A DNA stretch of 11,279 nucleotides from positions 1-11,279 of the forward strand of contig CAIKYI010000164.1 in assembly GCA_903831545.1 (NCBI GenBank), in the 5' to 3' direction. The DNA is from an uncultured Methylobacter sp. Its GTDB lineage: Bacteria; Pseudomonadota; Gammaproteobacteria; Methylococcales; Methylomonadaceae. Shown here piece by piece: positions 1 through 6,700 of the stretch; the stretch's first letter is position 1, and each line of letters begins with the position of its first letter. The position numbers and the translations under genes were made by a program. Under the pieces are notes generated by a model, which saw nothing but the letters and a program-made list of their open reading frames with translations, had not been told where the DNA came from and searched no databases.

Positions 1-297
1 CACCGCCAGAACCTGGTCTTTGCGGACAATTTCGCCGACTTGCCCCCGCACTTCGTTTAAACATAAATCACTGATTTGCGCGCCAATAATCGCTTCTTGC
101 CAGGCAGCGATAGAACCGTTGGCGGTCAAGGTCAGCGGAATATCTCGTTGAACGGGTTGGATGACCGTGACGCTGAGCGCTGCCTGGGTGTTATTTTTGG
201 CATTGGCAAGTTTTTCCTCAGTCTGGCCGATGGCGATACCAAAACTGAATAATAAAAATGTGGCGCTTAAAAGTGCAAGGAATTTGCCTTTTATCAT
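1..297 (-). CDS. RND efflux periplasmic adaptor (membrane fusion protein), N-terminal part
   Basis: The first 99 codons of a gene that runs off the left edge. The protein starts MIKGKFLALLSATFLLF, a lysine-containing head followed by a hydrophobic stretch, which is a Sec signal peptide ending near residue 25. The following segment contains SVTVIQPVQRDIPLTLTANG and then QISDLCLNEVRGQVGEIVRKDQVLAV. This is the usual start of the mature HlyD/MFP family: first beta strand, then the first half of the lipoyl-like domain with its G-x-V-x-K-D-Q-x-L signature. These proteins bridge an inner-membrane RND pump and an outer-membrane channel. The ATG at 297 is preceded by GGAG eight bases upstream. It lies 70 bases after the outer-membrane channel gene and surely belongs to the same operon. 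The substrate cannot be read from this fragment. The pump gene itself should follow outside the window. Confidence 0.9.
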   Translation of the reverse strand, partial: MIKGKFLALLSATFLLFSFGIAIGQTEEKLANAKNNTQAALSVTVIQPVQRDIPLTLTANGSIAAWQEAIIGAQISDLCLNEVRGQVGEIVRKDQVLAV

Positions 298-367
298 AAG
301 TTTTTCTCCGCTTGGGAATCCGGTTGTTGGTTTAGGAGCTTAAGAATATTTAACGGAACTTTCCAGA

Positions 368-1816
368 TCACTGACTTGGCTGGTCCTCCCAGCCGCCGCC
401 AACCGAACGATACAGGGCAATCCAGGCACTTGATTTTTCCTGCTCCAGTTCTTTAACGGCAAGATCGGCAGACACCAGGGAGCGTCTTGCAACTTCAACA
501 TCAAGTAAATTGCCCAGGCCACTGTCGAACAATTTTTGCGTAGACTGGAAATTGGCTTTATAACCGCTGGCAGCGGAATGTGCTTGAGGCAGACGTTGCT
601 CTACGCTCGCCAAACGCACCAGTGCATCTTCCACTTCTTTTACCGCTGTTCTTACGGTGGCACGAAAGTGCGAGGTGGCGGCGGTATAATCGGCTTTTGC
701 CACTTCCACGTTTGCGGCGCGTTTGCCGGCATCAAATAAAGGCAAACTCAGCGTCGGTCCGTAAGACCAGGTTTCCGCCAGGGTTAAAGCCGCGCCGTTG
801 ATGTTTTGCAACACAGGCGTGATATTGCCAGACAAGCTTAACTTGGGATAACGTTGGGCTTGTTCTACACCAATTTTGGCGCTGGCTTCCGCCATATTGC
901 GTTCCGCCACCGCCACATCGGGGCGTTGTAGCAGCACTTTTGCCGGGACGGCATTGATAGGGAAGGGTGGCGGACTGGGCAACTTGGCAAGCTGGTCAGG
1001 ATAATGCGCCAGTAATTGACGAAGATTGATTTCTTCCAGGCCGGTCATCGCAACCAGTCCTTTAAGCGAGCGATCACATTGGGCTTGTCGTTGCAGCATG
1101 ACATTGTTGCCCTCGGCGGCACTGGCACTGGCAAGCGCCTGGTCTGCCGCGTTGCGAAACCCCGCTTTCATCGCAACAGCCAATAGTTTTGCCGTGGCCA
1201 TGCGGGACTCGGCATCTGTTTTGTGTAACTGAACTTGCGTTTCACAATAACGGTAGGCCAAATAAGCGCTGGCAAGTTCAGCCGCAACTGCAACCCGCGC
1301 ATCGTGCCAGGCAGCAGTGCGTGAGGCCAATTTGCCAAGCGAGGCTTCCTGCTGTCGCGCCAAGCCACCGAACAAGTCGACCTCCCAACTGGATTGAATG
1401 CTGATTTGGTGCTGAGTTCGGATGAAAGGCTCTTGACCGAAAGAGAAGGACGAGCGGCTACTGCTTATTTGTGAATCTAAACTGGGTAAAAAAACTGACT
1501 CAGAGCCAATCAGGCTGGCCCGCGCGTCTTCGATACGGGCTTTGGCATTGGCAATACTCGCACTTTCGTTTTGTGCTGCCGCTAGTAATTGACTGAGAAT
1601 GGGATCATTAAACTTTTTCCACCAGTTTGTTAATTCGGCTAGTTCACCCTGATGCGCAAGCGTCGGTTGTGGTGCGTTCCATTGTGGTGCAGTCGGTGGG
1701 GTAGGGGTCTGGTAATCGGGGCCGACGGTTGTAAGCCAGCCACCTTTCAGGCCACAGCCAGTCAGAAATAAAGCATAAACAACAAAGCCAAGGCGATGGT
1801 TAATTATTTTGTTCAT
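368..1816 (-). CDS. NodT-family outer-membrane efflux lipoprotein (TolC-like channel)
   Basis: A 482-residue protein of the RND efflux outer-membrane factor family (TolC/OprM/NodT), which forms the trimeric exit duct of a tripartite pump. It has a lipoprotein signal with lipobox LTGC (Cys21 would be lipidated; Gly at +2 predicts outer-membrane sorting). The typical N-terminal motif VGPDYQTPTPP follows, then W-x-x-F-x-D-P-x-L around residues 64-74. Two OEP repeats follow, with the hallmark E-V-D-L-F-G-G near 144-150, LLQRPDV in the middle, and LPLFDAGKR in the second repeat. Length is normal for the family. The start codon overlaps the TetR stop by 4 bases (ATGA), implying translational coupling, and the adaptor gene follows 70 bases on. 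The order regulator-channel-adaptor points to one operon controlled by the regulator. Substrate unknown. Confidence 0.93.
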   Translation of the reverse strand: MNKIINHRLGFVVYALFLTGCGLKGGWLTTVGPDYQTPTPPTAPQWNAPQPTLAHQGELAELTNWWKKFNDPILSQLLAAAQNESASIANAKARIEDARASLIGSESVFLPSLDSQISSSRSSFSFGQEPFIRTQHQISIQSSWEVDLFGGLARQQEASLGKLASRTAAWHDARVAVAAELASAYLAYRYCETQVQLHKTDAESRMATAKLLAVAMKAGFRNAADQALASASAAEGNNVMLQRQAQCDRSLKGLVAMTGLEEINLRQLLAHYPDQLAKLPSPPPFPINAVPAKVLLQRPDVAVAERNMAEASAKIGVEQAQRYPKLSLSGNITPVLQNINGAALTLAETWSYGPTLSLPLFDAGKRAANVEVAKADYTAATSHFRATVRTAVKEVEDALVRLASVEQRLPQAHSAASGYKANFQSTQKLFDSGLGNLLDVEVARRSLVSADLAVKELEQEKSSAWIALYRSVGGGWEDQPSQ

Positions 1817-2475
1817 AAATCGCTATCCAGTTTGCGGCGCAGGGCTTCACTTTCAATCATGGCGACGGCATAGCCTGCCAAACGTTCTGCCAGGGTATCG
1901 ATTTCTTCGGGTGTGTCCAGCAGGTGCGGGGCGATGATGGCAATAACGTCCTGACCGACATAAAAATGTACCGCCATACCGATAACCGCAAACGCCAGGC
2001 GTTGCATATCGTCATCAATATTCGCCATCTTTAAATGTTGTTTTATTATCCATAACAAGGTATCAAGTTGTGGCTTTATTTCGGCATCAATTTCTTGTTT
2101 CCAGACTCCGGTCGGTTCGATCATTTCCCGAAAGCGTAATTTCATCGCCAGGCGTAATTGTTCACCTTTTTTTAAGGGTTCAAGAAATTCCCTGAAAAAC
2201 AGCTGTAAGGCTTCCGGCAAAGGCAGGTTAGCGAAAGTAGCCAGTGTTGAATGGCAGGGAAGTCCGCCCATAGGTTCGGTGAAAGCAGCCCGGTACAAAC
2301 CGGCTTTATCACCGAAGTAATAGCGTATGGCAGAGATATTGGTCCCCGCCAATTCGCAAATATTGCGGGATGTTGCGGCGCCAAAACCTTTTTCGGCAAA
2401 GATACGCAATGCAGCCATGATCAAACAGCCACGGGCATTGCCGGGTTCTATGGGGTTATCGGGGAATTTCGTCAT
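1813..2475 (-). CDS. TetR-family transcriptional regulator, CecR/CerR-like (DUF1956 type)
   Basis: A 220-residue TetR-type repressor. Residues about 12-65 form the DNA-binding domain: IMAALRIFAEKGFGAATSRN, then the helix-turn-helix ending in ISAIRYYFGDKAGLYRAAF, matching the TetR signature. The long ligand-binding part (about 75-215) contains FREMIEPTGVW followed by an I-K-P motif, which resembles the C-terminal domain of the CecR (YbiH) group; in Escherichia coli CecR controls efflux genes. The gene overlaps the downstream NodT-type channel gene by 4 bases, so it most likely controls its own operon. The upstream 120 bases hold large palindromes that suit autoregulation. The ATG at 2475 has only a weak ribosome site (GTGAG). 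The ligand is unknown. The subfamily is assigned from remembered motifs, not a search. Confidence 0.9.
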   Translation of the reverse strand: MTKFPDNPIEPGNARGCLIMAALRIFAEKGFGAATSRNICELAGTNISAIRYYFGDKAGLYRAAFTEPMGGLPCHSTLATFANLPLPEALQLFFREFLEPLKKGEQLRLAMKLRFREMIEPTGVWKQEIDAEIKPQLDTLLWIIKQHLKMANIDDDMQRLAFAVIGMAVHFYVGQDVIAIIAPHLLDTPEEIDTLAERLAGYAVAMIESEALRRKLDSDL

Positions 2476-2491
2476 ACTTACTCACAGTCGG

Positions 2492-2523
2492 AAACTATAA
2501 ATCAATCGTTTGATTTATAGTTT
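2492..2523. promoter_or_regulatory. Likely TetR operator: 13-base perfect inverted repeat
   Basis: AAACTATAAATCA at 2492-2504 is exactly mirrored by TGATTTATAGTTT at 2511-2523, with a 6-base centre. The whole element is 32 bases and partly palindromic in the centre as well. It lies 17-48 bases upstream of the TetR start codon. It includes a good -10-like TATAAA on the minus strand (2519-2514). A bound repressor would cover the promoter. The sequence is visible; the operator role is inferred from position and symmetry. Confidence 0.65.
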
Positions 2524-2524
2524 G

Positions 2525-2540
2525 TCAATCAAATGATTGA
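2525..2540. promoter_or_regulatory. Second operator-like palindrome TCAATCA-AA-TGATTGA
   Basis: A 7+2+7 inverted repeat directly adjoining the larger palindrome at 2492-2523. Its TCAATC half-site also occurs in the centre of that palindrome (TCAATCGTTTGAT at 2502-2514), so the two may be related binding sites about 24 bases apart centre to centre. It overlaps the region where a -35 element would be expected; TTGACA sequences occur on the minus strand at 2528-2523 and 2547-2542, though their spacing to TATAAA is not ideal. Operator role is inferred. Confidence 0.5.
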
Positions 2541-2571
2541 ATGTCAAGCTGTGAGTAATGTTGATCAGTGA

Positions 2572-2600
2572 CTTAAAAGAGCAGAGTTACCCAGACTGCT
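2572..2600 (-). terminator. Weak possible rho-independent terminator after the Cache-CheW gene
   Basis: On the minus strand the stop codon region gives AGCAG (2600-2596), an 11-base loop, CTGCT (2584-2580), then CTTTTAAG. A 5-base stem followed by a short T run is a marginal terminator. It sits at the right place, between the Cache-CheW gene and the TetR promoter region. Confidence 0.3.
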
Positions 2601-5167
2601 TATTTTCGAACTGAATCCAGGATCAGGTTTTGATCCAATACGATCAGCATTTTTCCGGATGTATTACTTTCAGGAATATTGACCAGTGATTTTATGTAGC
2701 CTCCGTCACCACGCAGCAAATCATTGACCGGCAAAATTTGGGTTTTTTCAAAAGCAGGGATGGCATCAAGACCATCAACCAACAGACCTATTGGGCCAGA
2801 CAGGGTTCGGACGACAATGATTGCGCCCGTGGATTTTTCCGGCGCATTTGAATCAATAGGCTTATTGGTTAGAATTTTGCCATCAATAACAATAATGGGC
2901 AGGGTTTCGTTGATGCCCTCGGGACTGTTATCACAATACATGATACTGCCGACAATATAAGACTTTACGCCAGGCAGGGTGTTAATCTGGGAGATCTCGA
3001 CGGCTTCCAGTACATCGGCGGCAGTAAAGGCGTAGAGATCAGAACCGATATAAAATGTCGCGAGATCAATAACTTCGCCAAGTAAAGGTTCTTGCGGATA
3101 AGCGATTACTTGACGTTGTTCTGCGTTGACAGTTTCAGTTTTATCGCCGATGGGAATAAATACGAAGGCAGCGACATCATTATGGTAGTCTCCCGTGGTT
3201 TTAAATTCGCGATAGCCGCGTGACGAGTAACAGCCTACCGCATAGAACTTCTTGTTATAAAGTACGATTTTGGATTTTCCGGTACCTTCTGCGAGTTCAA
3301 AAAAGTCGGGATCTATCCAAAGAACTTCACCATTTTTATAATTGGAGCCTTCGGTTGAAGCAATAATACGACCGCTGGGTCGTTCTACAAACAGGCCAAA
3401 AGATCCGGGTTTTTCGGGCAGACAATCTTCAAGCATGTGTTTAAATTCGGGGGTGGCGTCAAAAACCAGACCAATACCGCCAACAATAGTATTTAGATTA
3501 TCCGCATGTCGAATGGCGGCATTGTAAATATAGGTTGGTTTCCCCTCATAGAGCCAGGATTCTTCAAAAAGTGATACACGATATTCCTGGGGTGAGTTTA
3601 AAGAAAACGTTTCGTGAGCGTAACTGGCGTTTACCTGTCTGCCAATACTCTGTACCGGATCGTCATTCAGATTTGATTCCGCGACGATGCAGCCGTTGAT
3701 GTCATAAATAAAAAGACGCGTATAGACCGTATACAGCTTGTTAATGTAAGTCAGAATATGGGTTATTTTCGCTTTGTCCTCTGTCTTCAAAGAGCCAGCG
3801 GAGAGAATGCGGCGAATTTCAGATGTCAGCGCCCACCACCGGCAATCATTGCTGCGCTCGTAAAGATTGCGATCCATAATGTCAATCATGAGTCGCGCGA
3901 TGGATTCCGCATTACGGAGTTCAGAGGTAATCATTGTGGTATGCAGTTTACTGCTCGAATCCGCTAATGCTTGAGCGGTGCGGGCCCCCATGGAACGAAT
4001 TTGTTTTAGAATGGCCTTCAGCGACAGAAGATTACCATGCTCATTGGTCGCCATGACCTGGCCGTTCCAGATGATACGGTGCAGAAACAGGTTAATGTCC
4101 TGGGCTGCACCAGCGATGATGCCCGATAATTCCGGCGAAAGTGAATCGCCATGGCGAAGTATTTCTGTATTAATCTCCTTGTCAGCGGCTGATGAACCAA
4201 AGGCTGATTGCAAGGGGATCATGGCTTGTCCGTACCATTCTTGTCCGGCATAACCCTGGTAGGGACGACCTCTATGGGTTACGGACAAATATTCGCGTCC
4301 GGCAAAGTTTATTACACCGTAACTATCCCCCTCCGGTACTGCTTCAATGACACGACCAAGTGGTATATGATCGTGGTCGCTCGTGGCAATGACCACTGAA
4401 TCGGCATTCAGCAACAACATGACCGCTTTATCGCCCTTTTTTTGTAGGCTGCGGAATATGCCTTCCATTTCGTTGTCAAACCGAAAGGATAGACACAAAA
4501 CGCCAATCACGGAATCATCAACCGGATTGACGATGCGTTTTGAATAAATGAGAGCCCGATCTATGTTGGGTCGCAGGTTTGTTTTTCCAAAGGTTTCAAC
4601 ATAGTCTTTGGTTGAGTGCAAGGTCTGTTGGATAAGCGGGCCGGAAACATTCTGAACGATTTTTGGTTCGCTTCGATCAAGTCTGGCTAATATGTGACTG
4701 TGGGTATCCAGAATAATGATGTCATCATAGACGGTATATTTTGCACCATACTCGTCAAGGAGTTGGTTAATCGAATCCACATCCTTTGCTTCGCCTTTTA
4801 AGCAAGCCAGCACAAAATTGCATATATCGGCATTGGTAGCGAGAAAACCAATGTCTGCGGTACGCTCGTAAAGATTGCGCACCAGAATATCTATCGATAC
4901 TTGCGCTTTTGATTCAAGTTCAAGGCAGGTTTTTTTGATTTCTTCAGAGACCAGTTGGCTGGTCAATTTACTCTCAAGATCGCCAAAACCAACCTTGGTG
5001 GCTTCCATAGCAGGCAATATGGTTGCAGCTTCTTTTGGGCAGCTGATTTCGGCAATTGCAGAAATGAGTCCCCACGTGCCATTCAAGTCCCGGAGAATAT
5101 CTTTACATTGGGATACACTTTGAATGTAGGGCGAGAAAGTTTCAAATCGGTCAGCTTCAGACAACAT
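2600..5167 (-). CDS. Soluble double-Cache-like sensor protein with C-terminal CheW domain
   Basis: An 855-residue protein. The C-terminal part (about 697-853: VIDLATFYIGSDLYAFTA, then V-V-R-T-L-S-G-P-I-G-L-L-V-D near 785-798) is a CheW-type domain, the adaptor linking receptors to the CheA kinase. Two similar modules precede it. One begins SIDILVRNLYERTADIGFLA (91-110), the other MIDIMDRNLYERSNDCRWWA (427-446), and each later contains Y-T-V-Y followed by a strand and an Asp (144-154 and 479-489). This is an internal duplication of a Cache/PAS-like sensory fold. A helical linker (about 340-425) joins them. No signal peptide or membrane segment is visible, so the sensors should face the cytoplasm, which is unusual for Cache domains. 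The start at 5167 has only a weak ribosome site. It lies 289 bases after nifF and is probably transcribed on its own. Ligand and partner kinase are unknown. Confidence 0.82.
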   Translation of the reverse strand: MLSEADRFETFSPYIQSVSQCKDILRDLNGTWGLISAIAEISCPKEAATILPAMEATKVGFGDLESKLTSQLVSEEIKKTCLELESKAQVSIDILVRNLYERTADIGFLATNADICNFVLACLKGEAKDVDSINQLLDEYGAKYTVYDDIIILDTHSHILARLDRSEPKIVQNVSGPLIQQTLHSTKDYVETFGKTNLRPNIDRALIYSKRIVNPVDDSVIGVLCLSFRFDNEMEGIFRSLQKKGDKAVMLLLNADSVVIATSDHDHIPLGRVIEAVPEGDSYGVINFAGREYLSVTHRGRPYQGYAGQEWYGQAMIPLQSAFGSSAADKEINTEILRHGDSLSPELSGIIAGAAQDINLFLHRIIWNGQVMATNEHGNLLSLKAILKQIRSMGARTAQALADSSSKLHTTMITSELRNAESIARLMIDIMDRNLYERSNDCRWWALTSEIRRILSAGSLKTEDKAKITHILTYINKLYTVYTRLFIYDINGCIVAESNLNDDPVQSIGRQVNASYAHETFSLNSPQEYRVSLFEESWLYEGKPTYIYNAAIRHADNLNTIVGGIGLVFDATPEFKHMLEDCLPEKPGSFGLFVERPSGRIIASTEGSNYKNGEVLWIDPDFFELAEGTGKSKIVLYNKKFYAVGCYSSRGYREFKTTGDYHNDVAAFVFIPIGDKTETVNAEQRQVIAYPQEPLLGEVIDLATFYIGSDLYAFTAADVLEAVEISQINTLPGVKSYIVGSIMYCDNSPEGINETLPIIVIDGKILTNKPIDSNAPEKSTGAIIVVRTLSGPIGLLVDGLDAIPAFEKTQILPVNDLLRGDGGYIKSLVNIPESNTSGKMLIVLDQNLILDSVRK

Positions 5168-5456
5168 GTAATTGATCCATGGTTATGTGTTTATAATAAA
5201 ACAGCATTTATCAAGCCATGTTGACTTGAACCATGTACCGATAAGGTTTCAATTGATGTTGTTCAAGCCTGTACAACAGCGAGAGCACAACAATGGTGCG
5301 TAAAATGACTAAAGTAGTGCGGGCCAACAGAAAAAGAGTCGATGAAATTTGCTATGTTTAACTTAGCGCGGATAACATCCTTCAAAGGGATATTACCCGT
5401 TAGCGTCAGGATTATTTATTTGGAAATATAGTTGCTTTAGCTAAACATAACGTAAT
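5168..5456. other. Intergenic region between nifF and the Cache-CheW gene
   Basis: 289 bases without a convincing gene. The half next to nifF holds the inverted repeat at 5351-5451. The half next to the Cache-CheW gene should contain that gene's promoter. A -10-like TATAAA lies on the minus strand at 5195-5190, about 23 bases before the start codon, but no well-spaced -35 box is visible, and I saw neither a sigma-54 nor a flagellar sigma-28 consensus. Confidence 0.5.
5351..5451 (-). terminator. Two-tier RNA hairpin after nifF; possible terminator or 3' stabiliser
   Basis: The structure begins 5 bases after the nifF stop. Outer arms 5351-5365 and 5437-5451 pair at 12 of 15 positions as DNA. 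In a minus-strand RNA two of the three mismatches become G-U pairs. Inside it, 5370-5380 and 5388-5397 form a 10-pair stem with one G-U pair and one bulged base, closed by a 7-base loop. There is no T run directly after it; a run of five T lies about 16 bases further on (5335-5331). It may end or protect the nif transcript. The fold is my own pairing by eye. Confidence 0.45.
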
Positions 5457-5990
5457 TTACTCCCACGCCTGTTCCAGTGTTTTTAACCAGGCATCCAGTC
5501 TGTCCGGTGTAAGATCCTTCTGATTTTCCTGATCCAGCGGCAAACCTACAAAGTGTCCATCTACGACGGCCTTGGATGCTTTGAAGTTATAACCCTCGGT
5601 AGTCCATTCGCCAATTAAAGTGGCGCCACATTGTTTAAATTGTTCGTATAAATAGAACACCGCATCAATAAATTCATCAGGATAACTTTTTTGATTACCC
5701 AGGCCATAAATGGCGACTTTTTTTCCGGAAAAATCTTGTCCTGCCAGGGAGGGTAAAAATTCTTCCCAACTTTCCGTGGCGGTACCGGTTGATAAGCCGG
5801 GTAATAAACCTTCGCCATAAGTCGGCGTGCCTAAAATCAGCGCGTCAAAAGCCAGCATATCAGTGACGCTGGCGTTACGAACATTAACCGGTTTGGCCGC
5901 AATGGACGAACCCAATGCGGTGGCAATATCTTTCGCAATACGGCGGGTATTTCCGGTATCAGTTCCAAAAAAAATACCTACTTTGGCCAT
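5457..5990 (-). CDS. nifF: Nitrogenase flavodoxin NifF
   Basis: A 177-residue long-chain flavodoxin, an FMN electron carrier that passes low-potential electrons to the nitrogenase Fe protein. The FMN phosphate loop GTDTGNTR is at residues 9-16 after MAKVGIFF. The first isoalloxazine-side loop is TPTYGEG (55-61), followed by the NifF-like stretch ESWEEFLPSLAGQDFSGKKV, and the second loop G-L-G-N-Q-x-x-Y-P is at 96-104. The C-terminal VVDGHFVGLPLD matches Azotobacter NifF well. The start at 5990 is chosen because AAGGAGG stands 5 bases upstream and because MAKVGIFFGT aligns with known NifF starts; in-frame ATGs at 6008 and 6071 would reach into or past the upstream stop. It is the last gene of the nif block, 26 bases after the Grx-BolA gene. 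A housekeeping flavodoxin is less likely given this context. Confidence 0.95.
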   Translation of the reverse strand: MAKVGIFFGTDTGNTRRIAKDIATALGSSIAAKPVNVRNASVTDMLAFDALILGTPTYGEGLLPGLSTGTATESWEEFLPSLAGQDFSGKKVAIYGLGNQKSYPDEFIDAVFYLYEQFKQCGATLIGEWTTEGYNFKASKAVVDGHFVGLPLDQENQKDLTPDRLDAWLKTLEQAWE

Positions 5991-6016
5991 GATAGCCTCC
6001 TTGGTCATGAAATGAT

Positions 6017-6631
6017 TTAGAGTTTTATTTGTAGCAGTCCCGGCTCTTTGGTTATCTGTAACGCCTGCCATTCAGCCGGGCTATGGGCCTTAACACTGAT
6101 GGCATGGAGTTTACCTGAAGCCAAAGGTTCTTTTAAGGTAGCCAATACCAATTGTTGCTTTTTAACTTGCGACAAATCAGCAAACTGGTCACTTACAACG
6201 GTAATCAATAAATCACAACCTTCACCGCCGACAATAACAGTCGCATCTGGAATGCCCTGCTTTACCAGTTGTTCAATTTCAGCACTCGAGAGCGTGTCTT
6301 TTTCCGGCTCATCTTTTTTTGATGAAGCAGCTGTTAAGAGAGGCAGTAGACTGCCGACCGTTGACATCTCTTCAATAATGTCACAACCGCCAACCAGTTC
6401 GCCGTTAACAAATAGCTGAGGATAGGTTGGCCAATGCGAAATACTGGGTAGTTTTTCACGAATAAAGGGCGCTTCGAGAACATTGACATACGCATAATGT
6501 AGGTTAGTCGCGTTCAGAATGGCGACTGATTTTGCAGAAAACCCGCATTGTGGATTGGCCGGTATGCCTTTCATATAAAGGATGATTGGATTGCTCGCCA
6601 GTTGATGGCGTATTTTTTCTTCAGTTGTCAT
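6017..6631 (-). CDS. Monothiol glutaredoxin-BolA fusion protein
   Basis: A 204-residue protein joining two Fe-S trafficking domains. Residues 1-100 are a monothiol CGFS glutaredoxin (Grx4/GrxD type): glutathione-binding Lys21 in M-K-G, P-Q-CGFS (Cys29 in 29-32), WPTYPQLFVNGE (67-78) and GGCDI (81-85). Residues about 115-190 are a BolA domain of the IbaG type, with VKKQQLV near 156-162 and LHAISVKAHSPAEW (175-188). Its likely cluster ligands are Cys139 in GEGCD and His176. A charged linker (K-K-D-E-P-E-K-D) joins the two. As separate proteins these families form [2Fe-2S]-bridged heterodimers, so the fusion fixes the two partners together. Its place between clpX and nifF suggests cluster supply or repair for nitrogenase, or redox and iron sensing. 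The 69-base gap upstream shows no clear promoter, and the ribosome site (GGGA) is modest. Confidence 0.92.
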   Translation of the reverse strand: MTTEEKIRHQLASNPIILYMKGIPANPQCGFSAKSVAILNATNLHYAYVNVLEAPFIREKLPSISHWPTYPQLFVNGELVGGCDIIEEMSTVGSLLPLLTAASSKKDEPEKDTLSSAEIEQLVKQGIPDATVIVGGEGCDLLITVVSDQFADLSQVKKQQLVLATLKEPLASGKLHAISVKAHSPAEWQALQITKEPGLLQIKL

Positions 6632-6700
6632 AAGATTCCCGTTTTTTGTTTGTCTAAAAATGTAGTGTGTTTAATTGTTATCTATGAGTTGACTTTCGTT

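Larger units (their letters stand above)
2478..2558. repeat. Outer 10-base inverted repeat bracketing the operator region
   Basis: TTACTCACAG at 2478-2487 is the exact reverse complement of CTGTGAGTAA at 2549-2558. The two arms stand 61 bases apart and bracket both operator-like palindromes. The left arm lies 2 bases upstream of the TetR start codon and provides its weak ribosome site. It could be a third, looped binding site or could fold in DNA or RNA. The repeat is certain; its role is not known. Confidence 0.55.

Noticed and set aside
536..1404. Several plus-strand open frames of 60-75 codons opposite the outer-membrane channel gene
   Set aside because: They mirror the strong codon pattern of the minus-strand gene, have no ribosome sites, and give low-complexity products rich in Ala, Arg and Ser.
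5293..5361. A 22-codon plus-strand open frame starting M-V-R-K-M-T-K
   Set aside because: Very short, antisense to the surrounding transcripts and partly inside the inverted repeat. Only a weak GAGA precedes it, so chance is the simplest explanation.
5991..6071. Upstream extension of nifF by 27 codons
   Set aside because: It runs back into the end of the Grx-BolA gene. The start at 5990 has an excellent AAGGAGG and gives the standard NifF N-terminus.
6632..6700. A possible promoter in the 69-base gap between clpX and the Grx-BolA gene
   Set aside because: AT-rich, but I found no matched -10/-35 pair and no sigma-54 (GG-N10-GC) site on the minus strand. Read-through from clpX is simpler.
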